Below the pieces are notes generated by a model that had not been told where the DNA came from, searched no databases, and saw nothing but the letters and a program-made list of their open reading frames with translations. From the NCBI GenBank assembly GCA_963821345.1, contig CAWGDM010000001.1, positions 806,001-870,000 on the forward strand: a DNA stretch of 64,000 nt. Reading direction: 5' to 3'. This DNA is from WHSW01 sp963821345 (lineage in GTDB: Bacteria; Actinomycetota; Thermoleophilia; Solirubrobacterales; 70-9). Made by a program: the position numbers and the translations under genes. Positions 15,625 through 25,028 of the stretch are shown here, piece after piece (position 1 is the first letter of the stretch; every line of letters begins with the position of its first letter).

Positions 15625-18072
15625 ATGGAGCGCGCGGTGGTGCGGGCGACCTTGGCAGGGATGGCCATGCTTGTCGTGGCATGCGCCGCCGTACCGTCGT
15701 CCGCCGGCGCAGCGGTGAAGGCGAAGTCGCTGAGCTCGGGCCAGGACTCGATCCTCAAGCACGGCTTCAAGGCGAAGCTGGTCAACAAGGGCGACGACGA
15801 CAAGAAGGTCAAGGTCAAGGTCGAGTCGCGGACCTTCGACGACCAGGACTGGACCAAGCTGACGAAGACGAAGAAGGTCGCGGTCGACGGCGACTCGAAG
15901 GAGAGCGCCCGCCTGAAGCTCAATCCGCGCGGGGTCGAGGCGATCGCCTCCTGCGCCGCCCGCGACCTGCGGCTGAAGGTCGGCAAGCAGGTCCGCAAGC
16001 GAGCCGAGCTGAGGCGCACGAGCGCCGCCTGTCAGCCCGGCCCGGTCGACCTCAGCCGCGCCTCGGAGTGCGACTTCATCGGCCAGCAGGACGGGTCGCT
16101 GTGCCTGCTGCCGTTTCCCGACGACTACTACACGGTCGCCGACTCATCGACCGCGACCGGGCGGCGGGTCGACCTGAAGACGTCGGCGATGCCCGCCAAC
16201 GAGGCCGGCACCCACGTCGCCGCCGCGCCCTACGGCCTCAACGACGGTTTCAGCCAGGGCCAGCCGATCGTCGTCCGGGTCCCCGGCCTGGACACTCCCG
16301 AGGCGCTGGCGAAGACCGACCCGGCGCCGCTCAACCACCTCGGCCGTTATTCCGAGCCCGACACCCCGGTGGTGATGATCGACGCGAACACGGGCGAGCG
16401 CTGGCCGATCTGGGTCGAGCTCGACTCGAACGCCGGCAGTCCCGACCGCACCGCCGTGCTGATCAACCCGGCCGTCAACCTTGCCTCGGGCCACCGCTAC
16501 ATCGTCGCGATGCGCAACCTGAAGACGGCCGACGGCTCGGAGATCGGTGCCCCGGCCGGGTTCCGCTATTACCGCGACGAGATTCCCAGCGATTCGCAGC
16601 CGATCGAGGCCCAGCGGCCGCGCTTCGAGTCGATCTTCCAGACCCTGCGCGACGCCGGGGTCCGGCGCTCGAACCTCTACCTCGCCTGGGACTTCACCGT
16701 CGCCAGCGACCTCAACATCGCGGCGCGGGCGCTCCAGATCCGCAACGACGCCTTCGCCACCCTCGGCGACACGACGATGGCGGACATGACGGTCCAGGGC
16801 TCCTCGCCCGCGTTCAGCGTCAACACGGTCGACGACTTCACGAGCGGGCAGAACGCAAACGTCGCCCGCCGGATCCGCGGCACCTACACGGTCCCCTGCT
16901 ACCTGCAGCCCAACTGCCAGCCCGGTGGGCGATTCGTGCTCGGGCCCGACGGCCTGCCGACCCGCAATGGCGACTACCAGGCGAAGTTCGACTGCGTGAT
17001 CCCCAGGGTCGCCGTCGACGGCCCGACGCCGGTCGCCGTGCGCCCCTCGCTGTACGGACACGGCCTCTTCGGCACCGCCTCCCAGGTCTTCAGCGGCTAC
17101 CAGCCGCAGCTCGCCCAGGACCACGGGTTCATCCTCTGCGCCACCGACGAGATCGGGATGGCGAGCGAGGACCTCGTGAACACGCTCGGCATCCTCGGCG
17201 ATCTGTCCGACTTCCCCGAGCTTGCCGACCGCCTCCAGGAGGGACTGCTGAGCGAGCTCTTCCTCGGCCGGCTGATGATCCACCCGAACGGTTTCAGCTC
17301 CAACGCCGCCTTCCACGCCGACGGCACGCTCGGGACCGCGTCGGTCATCAACACCCAGCGGCTGTTCTACGACGGCAACAGCCAGGGCGGGATCATGGGC
17401 GGCGCGCTGGCCGCCGTCGCCCCGGACTTCAACCGCGCCGCGCTCGGCGTGCCGGCGATGCGCTACTCGATGCTGCTGCCGCGCTCGGTCGACTACGACC
17501 CGAACTTCTCCACCCCGCTGAACGCCGCCTACACCGACCCGCTCGAGCGCCCCCTGCTGATGTCGCTGATCCAGATGCTCTGGGACCGCGGCGAGCCGAA
17601 CGGCTACGCGCATCGGATGACCACCGATCCGCTCCCCGACACTCCGGCGCACACAATCCTGCTCGGCCCCGCGGTCGGTGACCACCAGGTGACCAACTGG
17701 GCGACCGACATCGAGGCGCGCACGATCGGCGCCCAGGCGCACGACCCGATCATCGACCCGGGCCGCTGGCCGGACACCGACGTGCTCTGGAACGTGCCGC
17801 GGGTGACCAGCTATCCGTTCACCGGCTCCTTCATCGCCTACAACGATTTCGGCCCGGTCCGCCCCGACCCGATGAACCCGATGCAGACGATCGGCACCCC
17901 GCCCGACCCCCTGCTCAACATCCCCAACAGCGTCGGCGAGGACCCGCACGGCGCCCCGCGCGGGATCGACGACGGTCTGGCGGAGGTCTCGAACTTCCTC
18001 CAGGTCAACGGCGCGATCCTCAACGTCTGCGGCCCCAAGCCGTGCTACGGCGGCGGCTGGACCGGGCTCTGA
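15625..18072 (+). CDS. Large secreted alpha/beta-hydrolase-like protein
   Basis: An 815-residue exported protein with a signal peptide (ATLAGMAMLVVACAAVPSSAGA). A short Lys-rich beta domain (around residues 30-115) comes first, then a long catalytic part. Nucleophile-elbow-like GNSQGG in LFYDGNSQGGIMGGALAA (around residue 595) and the glycine loop in YGHGLFGTASQ support an alpha/beta hydrolase. A late LLGPAVGDHQVTNWAT could supply the His. Its length exceeds common esterases. TACGGT lies 7 nt before the ATG at 15625. Substrate unknown; an extracellular ester is a reasonable guess. Confidence 0.72.
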   Translation: MERAVVRATLAGMAMLVVACAAVPSSAGAAVKAKSLSSGQDSILKHGFKAKLVNKGDDDKKVKVKVESRTFDDQDWTKLTKTKKVAVDGDSKESARLKLNPRGVEAIASCAARDLRLKVGKQVRKRAELRRTSAACQPGPVDLSRASECDFIGQQDGSLCLLPFPDDYYTVADSSTATGRRVDLKTSAMPANEAGTHVAAAPYGLNDGFSQGQPIVVRVPGLDTPEALAKTDPAPLNHLGRYSEPDTPVVMIDANTGERWPIWVELDSNAGSPDRTAVLINPAVNLASGHRYIVAMRNLKTADGSEIGAPAGFRYYRDEIPSDSQPIEAQRPRFESIFQTLRDAGVRRSNLYLAWDFTVASDLNIAARALQIRNDAFATLGDTTMADMTVQGSSPAFSVNTVDDFTSGQNANVARRIRGTYTVPCYLQPNCQPGGRFVLGPDGLPTRNGDYQAKFDCVIPRVAVDGPTPVAVRPSLYGHGLFGTASQVFSGYQPQLAQDHGFILCATDEIGMASEDLVNTLGILGDLSDFPELADRLQEGLLSELFLGRLMIHPNGFSSNAAFHADGTLGTASVINTQRLFYDGNSQGGIMGGALAAVAPDFNRAALGVPAMRYSMLLPRSVDYDPNFSTPLNAAYTDPLERPLLMSLIQMLWDRGEPNGYAHRMTTDPLPDTPAHTILLGPAVGDHQVTNWATDIEARTIGAQAHDPIIDPGRWPDTDVLWNVPRVTSYPFTGSFIAYNDFGPVRPDPMNPMQTIGTPPDPLLNIPNSVGEDPHGAPRGIDDGLAEVSNFLQVNGAILNVCGPKPCYGGGWTGL

Positions 18073-18073
18073 G

Positions 18074-19015
18074 TCAGTTAGAGCCGAAGTGGGGGTTGAG
18101 CCCGAAGCTCAGGTCCCCCGACTGGCAGCCGGCCACGCCCTCGGCGATCAGCTGGGCGCGCGCGTCCGCTCCCTCCGCGGTCGGGTGCAGGTTGTCGGCC
18201 TGCATCAGCTCCGGATGGATCCCGACGAAGCCGGCCCAGTCGGGCGTCTGCGTTCCCGGGCGCGAGGCCGCGAACGCCTGGACGACGCGGTTCTTGCCGT
18301 CCGAGTTGACGCCGTCGACGCTCAGGCCGTGGATCGTCGGCACGACCATGCAGCGGTCGCCGACGATGTCGGCGACCGCCGCCAGCCGCCCGGCGAGGAT
18401 CTCGGGATAGGAGGGGTTGTCGTTGGTGCCGGCGTCGAACACGATCACCGACTGCGACGGGTCGTAGCTCTCCTGGAACAGCTCGAAGATCTGCAGGCTC
18501 GAGTAGCCGCCGACCGCGTTCACGGTCAGCTCCTTGGCCGGGATGTAGCGACTCAGATACGGCGAGGTGAGCACCTCGAGGCTGTCGCCGACCACCAACA
18601 CGCCCCCGTGGCCCGACTGCACGCTCGGCGGCGAGGCGGTCGGCTCGGCCTCATCCGCCCCCGGGAAGGACCCGTTGCCGCCGCCACCGCCCGCGCGCGT
18701 GGTGTCATTGACCAGCGTCGCTCCGTCGTAGGCGTCCTGGGTCGCCACCTGCCCCTCGGCCGCCCCCTGCGCCCCGCCCTGGGTCTGGCCCAGGCGCCGG
18801 CCGGCGGCGGCGCCCTGCTCGAGCCCGCGGCTGACGCCGCGGGCGAAGGCGCCGGCCCGCGCCGCTGCGTAGGCGGGCCCGGCCGCCCGTTCGCGTTGGC
18901 TGGCCGCCTGCCTGTCGCTGGCCACGGTCGAGGCGCCGAGCGCGTAGCCGCCACAGGCGACGAGCACGCAGACGACCACCGCGATGAGCACGGTCCGCCG
19001 CTCGGGGAGCATCAT
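18074..19015 (-). CDS. Membrane-anchored SGNH hydrolase with glycine-zipper linker
   Basis: A single N-terminal TM helix (TVLIAVVVCVLVACGGYALG) is followed by a roughly 60-residue helical stretch with Gly about every fourth residue (AGAFARGVSRGLEQGAAAG). A low-complexity linker leads to an SGNH hydrolase domain: block I VVGDSLEVL, block III-like DAGTNDNPSYPE, and the Asp-His pair in QADNLHPTAEG. It probably deacylates or acylates cell-envelope sugars. The zipper resembles the protein encoded at 23018-23383. The gene diverges from the OatA-like gene at 19209. Two adjacent ATGs (19015, 19012) are possible starts. Confidence 0.82.
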   Translation of the reverse strand: MMLPERRTVLIAVVVCVLVACGGYALGASTVASDRQAASQRERAAGPAYAAARAGAFARGVSRGLEQGAAAGRRLGQTQGGAQGAAEGQVATQDAYDGATLVNDTTRAGGGGGNGSFPGADEAEPTASPPSVQSGHGGVLVVGDSLEVLTSPYLSRYIPAKELTVNAVGGYSSLQIFELFQESYDPSQSVIVFDAGTNDNPSYPEILAGRLAAVADIVGDRCMVVPTIHGLSVDGVNSDGKNRVVQAFAASRPGTQTPDWAGFVGIHPELMQADNLHPTAEGADARAQLIAEGVAGCQSGDLSFGLNPHFGSN

Positions 19016-19208
19016 CTCCGCGCCAGGAGCCGGGCCCGACGGCCGCGCTCGCTAACCTGCGCACCGGCGCGAGGCCGCTGACTATGGTCGCCGGACGGGC
19101 GGTGCACCGGACGAAGCCTAGACAACTCAGAACGCCCGACAGCCAGCTCCGGTCCGCCGTCACGCCGGCGGCGGGCGGTTCATCAGCCGATGATCACGAG
19201 CGTGCGAA

Positions 19209-21233
19209 ATGCCTGAACCCGTAAAACGCGGCCAGCGTTACATGCCCGGCCTGGACGGGCTGCGGGCGATCGCGGTGCTCGGGGTGATCGCCTACCACGT
19301 CGGCGCCGACTCGATCCCGGGTGGCCTGCTCGGGGTCGGCGTCTTCTTCACCCTCAGCGGCTACCTGATCACCGACATCCTGCTGACCCAGGTCAACCGC
19401 GGCGGGATCAAGCTGGCCCAGTTCTGGCTCGCCCGCGCCCGGCGTCTGCTGCCGGCGCTGATCGTGATGCTGATCGTCGTCCTCGCCTGGGTGACGGTGT
19501 TCGGCCCCCAGCAGCCGTCGGATTTCAACGAATCGGCTGGCAGTGCGCTGTTCTACTTCCAGAACTGGTGGCTGATCTTCCACGACGTCTCCTACTTCGC
19601 CGCCTTCGCCACCCCCGAGCCGCTCAACCACCTCTGGTCGCTGTCGGTCGAGGAGCAGTTCTACATCCTCTGGCCGTTCATGCTGATGGTCGGGATCCGC
19701 CTGGTCCCCGAGCGCGTCGGCCCCGGCGGGACCCGGCCGCGCCTGGCGCTGGTGACGCTCGGCCTGGGCCTGGTCTCGGTGATCCTGATGCTCGTCCTCT
19801 ACAAGCCCGGCCTCGACCCCTCACGCGTCTACTACGGCACCGACACCCGGGCGCAGGAGCTGCTGATCGGCGCCGCCCTGGCGATGGTCTGGCCGAGCCG
19901 CATGCTGCGACCCAACATCAGCGCCTCGGCGCGCAACGTGATCGACCTCCAGGGCTGCGTCGGCCTGCTGGTGATCGCGCTGATGTTCTGGCGCTCGAGC
20001 GAGTTCCAGTCGTTCCTTTACCGGGGCGGCTTTCTGGTGCTGTCGATCGGCACCGCGATGCTGATCGCCGCGCTTGCCCACCCCGCCTCGCGCCTGGGGC
20101 CGATCCTCGGGTGTGCCCCGCTGCGCTGGATCGGCCAGCGCTCCTACGGGATCTACCTCTGGCACTTCCCGGTCATCATCCTGAGCACACCCGAGGGCGC
20201 CCACGGCGACAGCCTCGTGCGCGCGACACTCCAGATCGCCGTTACCGTCGGGATCGCGGCGCTGTCGTGGAAGTACGTCGAGGACCCGATCCGCCACGGC
20301 GCGCTGAAGAAGCTGCGCGGCCGCCAGCAGGTCAGTCGCCGCGGCTGGACGGTGATCGGCGCCAGCGGCGTCGTCTGCGCCGCGGCGCTGGTCGGCGCCG
20401 CGGGCGTCGGCGCCGGGCCCAGCCCCAACGAAGCCCCCGGCAACGTCTCGGTCGCGACCACGCTGGAGAGCGACGCGGCGGCGGCCGACGACGCCAACCG
20501 GACCTCGTGCAAGGCGATCGTCGACATCGGCGACTCGACCTCCGAGGGCCTGATCTCGTCCGACTACCTGCCCAACCCGCGCCAGCAGATCAGCGCCACC
20601 TACGGACGCGTCGGGGTCGAGACGCAGCACTTCGAGATCTCGGGGGCGCGCTCGATCTACGAGACCTTCGAGGGCTCGCCGAACGCCGAGGACGTCGCCC
20701 GCGCATGGAAGGACCAGGGCTTCGACGGCTGCTGGGTGTTGGCGCTGGGGACCAACGAGGCGGCCAACGTCGCCGCCGGCTCCAAGGTCGACTACGACCA
20801 GCGCATCGACACGATGATGGCGGTCGCCGCCGGCGACCCGGTGCTGTGGGTGAACGTCAAGTCGCAGCTCACCGACGGCCCCTACGCCGAGATCAACATG
20901 GCCCGCTGGAACGCGGCTCTGCTGTCCGCCTGCACCCGCTACCCGAACATGCGGATCTACGACTGGGCCTCGGACGTCAAGGACCAGTGGTTCATCGACG
21001 ACGGGATCCACTTCACGACGCCCGGTTACGCGGCCCGGGCGCGGCTGATCGCCAGCGCCCTGCTGACCGCCTTCCCCGCCTCTGCACCGGTCGACTCGGC
21101 GACGCCAGCGTCGTCGAGCTGCGTGATCCATCCGCCCGACAAGCTGCCGGCGGCCAAGAAGCACAGGGCCGAGGCCGCCTCCTCGGCGACCCCGCCGGCG
21201 ACGACCCCGACTACAACCACCGCGGCCGGCTGA
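19209..21233 (+). CDS. OatA-type acyltransferase: acyltransferase-3 plus SGNH domain
   Basis: The N-terminal half (about residues 1-380) is a ten-helix acyltransferase-3 domain with the signature PGLDGLRAIAVLGVIAYH and GVFFTLSGYLIT. The C-terminal extracytoplasmic half is SGNH-like: VDIGDSTSEGLIS, ALGTNEAANV and DDGIHFTTPGYAARA. This two-domain plan matches peptidoglycan O-acetyltransferase OatA and related surface-polysaccharide acetylases. It would take an acyl donor from the cytoplasm and transfer it to an outer-face sugar. 674 residues, ending in a Thr/Pro-rich tail. The 193-nt gap upstream separates it from the divergent SGNH gene; no clear promoter was identified there. Confidence 0.9.
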   Translation: MPEPVKRGQRYMPGLDGLRAIAVLGVIAYHVGADSIPGGLLGVGVFFTLSGYLITDILLTQVNRGGIKLAQFWLARARRLLPALIVMLIVVLAWVTVFGPQQPSDFNESAGSALFYFQNWWLIFHDVSYFAAFATPEPLNHLWSLSVEEQFYILWPFMLMVGIRLVPERVGPGGTRPRLALVTLGLGLVSVILMLVLYKPGLDPSRVYYGTDTRAQELLIGAALAMVWPSRMLRPNISASARNVIDLQGCVGLLVIALMFWRSSEFQSFLYRGGFLVLSIGTAMLIAALAHPASRLGPILGCAPLRWIGQRSYGIYLWHFPVIILSTPEGAHGDSLVRATLQIAVTVGIAALSWKYVEDPIRHGALKKLRGRQQVSRRGWTVIGASGVVCAAALVGAAGVGAGPSPNEAPGNVSVATTLESDAAAADDANRTSCKAIVDIGDSTSEGLISSDYLPNPRQQISATYGRVGVETQHFEISGARSIYETFEGSPNAEDVARAWKDQGFDGCWVLALGTNEAANVAAGSKVDYDQRIDTMMAVAAGDPVLWVNVKSQLTDGPYAEINMARWNAALLSACTRYPNMRIYDWASDVKDQWFIDDGIHFTTPGYAARARLIASALLTAFPASAPVDSATPASSSCVIHPPDKLPAAKKHRAEAASSATPPATTPTTTTAAG

Positions 21234-21241
21234 GCTCCCGC

Positions 21242-22337
21242 TCAGCGGCGCTTGAAGTAGGCCCAGCGGTCGTAGAGGCCGAGCGCCGCGGCCAGCGAGC
21301 CGCCGTCGATGGTCGAGGTGCCGCCGCTGCCGATCAGCTTCGCGGTCACGATCCGCGGTGAGTCGCCGCGCTTGGTGACCTCGATCCGGCGCAGGTGACC
21401 GTCGACGTAGGCGCCCAGGCGAGAGTCCATCTCCGCGTCCGAGAAGCGCACCGTCCACCGGTGAAGCGGCGAGTAGTAGTCGTAGGGATCCTTGACGCTC
21501 TCCAGGTATGGCACCTTCGGGCCGCCGAGGAACCGCGACTCGGTCCGCCCCCCCGATGACGAGAAGTAGGTCGTCTGCGCGACCTGGCCGTGGTAGGTGA
21601 CGACCTCGTTGCGGGTCCCCTGTACCGCCCGGTTGGTGCGGCCGGTCTCGACTCCGACCCCCTTGTAGAGCTGGGTGCGGGTGTCCGAGTAGATGTCGTA
21701 GCCGTCGCCGCCGACGTCGGTCGAGAGCGCGATCGAGCGCGAGGCGAGGGCGAACGCGCGCAGGGTCTGCGCCGGCCAGCTCGGCGGCACCTCGGCGGGT
21801 ACGGAGCCCTGGGCGTAGTCGTTGACCTCGACCTTGTTGACGACGTTGAGCGAGTCGCCGGCCGCGGTCAGCTCCAGCGCACCGCGATAGCGGCCGAGCC
21901 CGCCGATCTTGATCGGGCCGGCGCCGTCGGCGCGCAGGCGATCCCCGCAGCGTTCCAGCAGCCCGCCCGAGCCCGAGAGCAACCGCACCCCCGAGCCGCC
22001 GGCGATCGCCCGGTAGGAGCGCGAGGGGCGCAGCCGTCGCCCGCAGGCGCGCTTGGCGTGCTTGAAGCTGACCTGCGAGCTGACCTCGAGCAGGACCCGG
22101 ACCGAGCGGGTGTGGTGAAGCTCGGTGAACCGGATCCGGCGGAAGTAGTGGTTGATGATCGCGTGATAGCCGGCGTCGTGCTTGCCATAGCCGTAGGCGC
22201 CGTAGGCGCTCATCCCGACCCCATGGCCGAAGCCGGCGCCGTTGACCACCCAGGTCGAGCCCGCGGCAGGCGCCGGGGGCCGCCGCCAGCGCCGCGCCGG
22301 CGAGCAGGATCGCGATCGGTGCCCGTAGCCGCCCCAC
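21242..22337 (-). CDS. SpoIID/LytB-domain secreted protein, frameshift in the signal-peptide region
   Basis: The amidase-enhancer/SpoIID domain is recognised by GAGFGHGVGMSAYGAYGYG near the start, EVNDYAQGSVPAEVPPSW, LRAFALASRSIAL and the late YFSSSGGRTES. These proteins are lytic-transglycosylase-like cell-wall enzymes or activators. An initiator at 22337 begins a signal peptide (IAILLAGAALAAAPGA), but the frame breaks near 22275. One base must be removed for the signal peptide to read on into STWVVNGAGFGHG. The span is 3n+1 and the repaired protein 364 residues. It converges tail-to-tail with the OatA-like gene. Confidence 0.85.
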
Positions 22338-22394
22338 GCTCCGGAGCTTACGGAGGGGGCGGCTCGCGCCTTGCTAACCGTTTGCTAACATGCC

Positions 22395-22540
22395 CGCCGA
22401 CCTGCTGAGTCCCTGGCCATGCACGAAGGCGAGGGAGCGGGGGACCCAAGCGTTTGGGGCGAATCGTGGCCTCTGCCGCGTAGCGCGAGCTCTTTCGCGC
22501 GAGCCCGACAGCTAACCCCGCAAGCGACCAAAGAGCGGAG
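22395..22540 (+). promoter_or_regulatory. ydaO-type cyclic di-AMP riboswitch
   Basis: Three conserved blocks of the ydaO/yuaA motif occur in order. GAGCGGGGGACCCAA is at 22435-22449, TTGGGGCGAATC at 22454-22465, and CCCGACAGCTAACCCCGCAA at 22504-22523. A variable hairpin (gcgcgagctctttcgcgcg) lies between the last two. It sits in the leader of the Rpf-like gene, a common actinobacterial location. In known cases c-di-AMP binding reduces downstream expression. Outer limits are approximate because the P1 stem was not resolved by eye. Confidence 0.88.
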
Positions 22541-22548
22541 GCGTACAA

Positions 22549-23010
22549 GTGCGGCGGACAACCAAGCTTTCGAAGCCGATTCGTGGCGCGACCATGGCCG
22601 TCGCCGTGGGCGCGACCGTGGCCAGCCTGGCGCTGGCGAGCGGTGCCTCGGCGAGCTCGGGCGGCATCGACCCCTCGGGCGGCTCGAGTGCCTCGAGCCC
22701 GAGCGCCCAGGGCGACGACGGCAACCAGAACCTGACCCCGGCCAAGTACGTGCGGCTGTGGAAGCGCGTCTCGGTGTCCGACCGTCGCTGGGCGCACAAG
22801 GTCGCCGAGTGCGAGACCGGTCACGACCCGAACCTGACCGCGCTCGGCGGCGATTACCGCGGCGCCTTCATGTTCACGTGGGACGCCTGGAAGACCTCGC
22901 CGAGGAGCCCCGGCGGCGACCCGATCGACTACTCGTACAGGACCCAGGCGGTTGTCGCCGTGGCGCTCATGCACCGCGACGGCACCGGCCCCTGGCCCGT
23001 CTGCGGCTAG
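22549..23010 (+). CDS. Secreted Rpf-like (transglycosylase-like) protein
   Basis: A signal peptide (MAVAVGATVASLALASGASA) is followed by a Ser/Gly linker and a C-terminal domain with HKVAECETGHDPN, YRGAFMFTWDAW and QAVVAVALMHRDGTGPWPVC. This matches the resuscitation-promoting-factor/lysozyme-like fold; the Glu of AECETG is the expected catalytic acid. It would cleave peptidoglycan during growth or exit from dormancy. The GTG at 22549 has a good ribosome-binding site (GGAGGC, 22537-22542). The upstream c-di-AMP riboswitch gives a clear regulatory link. 153 residues. Confidence 0.88.
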   Translation: MRRTTKLSKPIRGATMAVAVGATVASLALASGASASSGGIDPSGGSSASSPSAQGDDGNQNLTPAKYVRLWKRVSVSDRRWAHKVAECETGHDPNLTALGGDYRGAFMFTWDAWKTSPRSPGGDPIDYSYRTQAVVAVALMHRDGTGPWPVCG

Positions 23011-23017
23011 CCCGGCG

Positions 23018-23383
23018 CTATCCCGAGGCGGCTTCGGCGTCCGGGACGGTGATCTCGCGCGGCGGCCTCAGTTGGGCGGCGTTGAACTGGCGCTGGTAGG
23101 CCTCGCGATAGGCGTCGCCGAAGGCCTCGTCGAAGCCGGCCCGGCGGCCCGCCTCGACCCCGCGGCGCAGCCCCGCCTTGGTGCCCTTCGCGACCCCCTT
23201 TCGGACCCCCTCGCTGACGCCCGCCGCGCGCGCGGCATCCAGGTCGGGGCCGGTCGACCGCCCGACCAGGTAGGCGCCGACACCGATCGCGCCGACCACG
23301 GCGACGGCGCCGAGCGCGATCAGGGCACCGCGCAGCGTGATCGCCTCGCGCAGGTCGAACAGTGTCGATCTGATCCGCTCCAC
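23018..23383 (-). CDS. Single-pass membrane protein with glycine-zipper helix
   Basis: 121 residues: a short basic N-terminus, one TM helix (ALIALGAVAVVGAIGVGAYLVG), then a helix with Gly at a strict four-residue period (GVSEGVRKGVAKGTKAGLRRG) and a Tyr/Gln-rich end. The pattern resembles glycine-zipper oligomerisation helices. It also occurs between the TM helix and catalytic domain of the SGNH protein at 18074. It converges with the Rpf-like gene. No enzymatic domain is visible; a scaffold or partner role in the envelope is inference. Confidence 0.72.
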   Translation of the reverse strand: MERIRSTLFDLREAITLRGALIALGAVAVVGAIGVGAYLVGRSTGPDLDAARAAGVSEGVRKGVAKGTKAGLRRGVEAGRRAGFDEAFGDAYREAYQRQFNAAQLRPPREITVPDAEAASG

Positions 23384-23459
23384 CCCGGTGAAGCGTAGAG
23401 GCCGACGCTTCGCGGCCCGTCGATTCGTATCCTCTGCGGTCCCTTCCGCGCTCTTATCG

Positions 23460-24905
23460 ATGGCCGCTGAACATTTCGACGTCCTGATCGTCGGCGCCGG
23501 GCTCTCGGGAATCGGCTCCGCCTATCACCTCGAGACCGAGTGCCCGGACCGCAGCTACGCGATCCTCGAGGCCCGTGAGACCAGCGGCGGCACCTGGGAC
23601 CTGTTCCGCTATCCGGGCGTGCGCTCGGATTCCGACATGTTCACGCTCGGGTACCGTTTCAAGCCCTGGCGCGCGGCGAAGGCGATCGCCGATGGCCCGG
23701 CGATCCTCGACTACGTGCGCGAGACCGCGAGCGAGCGCGGGATCGATCGCAAGATCCGCTTCGGCCACCGAGTGGTCACCGCCGAGTGGTCGAGCGCCGA
23801 AGCCCGCTGGACGGTCAGCTGTGAGCTCCCCGACGGCGACCGGGTCGAGCTCAGCTGCTCGTTCGTCCACGTCTGCAGCGGTTATTACCGCTACGACCGG
23901 GGCTATACCCCCGAGTTCTCCGGCACCGAGCGCTTCGGTGGCGAGATCGTCCACCCGCAGCACTGGGATCCTTCGACCGACTACGCCGACAAGCGGGTGG
24001 TGGTGATCGGCAGCGGCGCGACGGCCGTCACGCTGGTCCCGGCGATGGCCGCCGAGGCCGACCACGTGACGATGCTGCAGCGCTCGCCCAGCTACGTCGT
24101 CGCCCTGCCCGGGACCGACCCGATCGCCCGCGCGGCCCGCCGGCTGCTGCCGACCAGGGCGGCGTATGCCGTGGTCCGCTGGAAGAACGTGCTCATGGGG
24201 ATGGCCTTCTTCCAGCTCGCCCGCCGCCGCCCCGAGCTGACCCGCAAGCTCGTGCGCCGCGGGGTCGAGCGCCAGCTGCCCGGTTATGACATCGACCGCC
24301 ACTTCAACCCGAGCTACAACGTCTGGGACCAGCGCGTCTGCCTGGTCCCCGACGGCAACCTGTTCGAGGTCCTGCGCAGCGGCCGCGCCAGCATCGTCAC
24401 CGACCGGATCGCGACGTTCACCGAGACCGGCCTCGAGCTCGAGTCGGGCGACCACCTGGACGCCGACCTGGTGGTCACCGCCACCGGCCTGCAGCTGCTG
24501 GCGCTGGGCGGCATGCAGCTGGTCGTCGACGGCCGCGAGATCGAGCTCAACCAGACGATGGGCTACAAGGGGATGATGCTCAGCGGGATTCCGAACCTGG
24601 CGGTCTCGCTCGGCTACACCAACGCCTCCTGGACGCTGAAGTGCGACCTCACCTGCGAGTACGTCTGCCGGCTGCTCAACCACATGCGCGACCACGGGTA
24701 CGCGACCTGCACCCCCCGCAACGACGATCCGACCGTGATCCCGGAGCCGTTCATCGATTTCAACTCCGGTTACGTGCTGCGCTCGATCGACACCTTCCCC
24801 AAGCAGGGCTCGCGGCCGCCTTGGCGACTGCACCAGAACTACCTCCGCGACCTGTTGGCTTTGCGCCATGGAAGCCTCACCGACGAGGCGATGAACTTCG
24901 CCTGA
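23460..24905 (+). CDS. Flavin-containing monooxygenase, Baeyer-Villiger/EthA-like
   Basis: An FAD-binding GxGxxG (VLIVGAGLSGIGSAYHLE) lies at the N-terminus, with an NADPH site VVVIGSGATAVTLVPAMA near residue 182. The C-terminal part HFNPSYNVWDQRVCLVPDG, followed by VVTATGLQLLALGG, closely resembles the mycobacterial EthA class. Such enzymes oxidise ketones or thioamides with O2 and NADPH. The 481-residue length fits. The ATG at 23460 gives the flavin motif at the usual distance from the start. The physiological substrate is unknown. Confidence 0.88.
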   Translation: MAAEHFDVLIVGAGLSGIGSAYHLETECPDRSYAILEARETSGGTWDLFRYPGVRSDSDMFTLGYRFKPWRAAKAIADGPAILDYVRETASERGIDRKIRFGHRVVTAEWSSAEARWTVSCELPDGDRVELSCSFVHVCSGYYRYDRGYTPEFSGTERFGGEIVHPQHWDPSTDYADKRVVVIGSGATAVTLVPAMAAEADHVTMLQRSPSYVVALPGTDPIARAARRLLPTRAAYAVVRWKNVLMGMAFFQLARRRPELTRKLVRRGVERQLPGYDIDRHFNPSYNVWDQRVCLVPDGNLFEVLRSGRASIVTDRIATFTETGLELESGDHLDADLVVTATGLQLLALGGMQLVVDGREIELNQTMGYKGMMLSGIPNLAVSLGYTNASWTLKCDLTCEYVCRLLNHMRDHGYATCTPRNDDPTVIPEPFIDFNSGYVLRSIDTFPKQGSRPPWRLHQNYLRDLLALRHGSLTDEAMNFA

Positions 24906-25028
24906 GTTCGACCGGCGGTCGAGGCGAGGCGATCATCACCGCGATCCCGCTGCCGTCGCCGCGGCCGGCGATCGACGAGGTTCCCGACGCGGTGATCGAA
25001 TTGCGCGAGCTGCGCCGCTCGGCGTCAG
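24906..25028. other. Part of a 315-nt gap (24906-25220) with no convincing gene
   Basis: Between the monooxygenase stop and the next plus-strand gene there is no strongly coding frame. The right-hand part is locally lower in GC (about 25140-25220) and may hold the promoter of the downstream gene. A 36-codon minus-strand frame is listed separately. Confidence 0.5.

Noticed and set aside
19821..22337. An 838-codon minus-strand frame under the OatA-like gene
   Set aside because: Only its first 23 residues are real (the SpoIID signal peptide before the frameshift). The remainder is antisense to the acyltransferase or out of frame.
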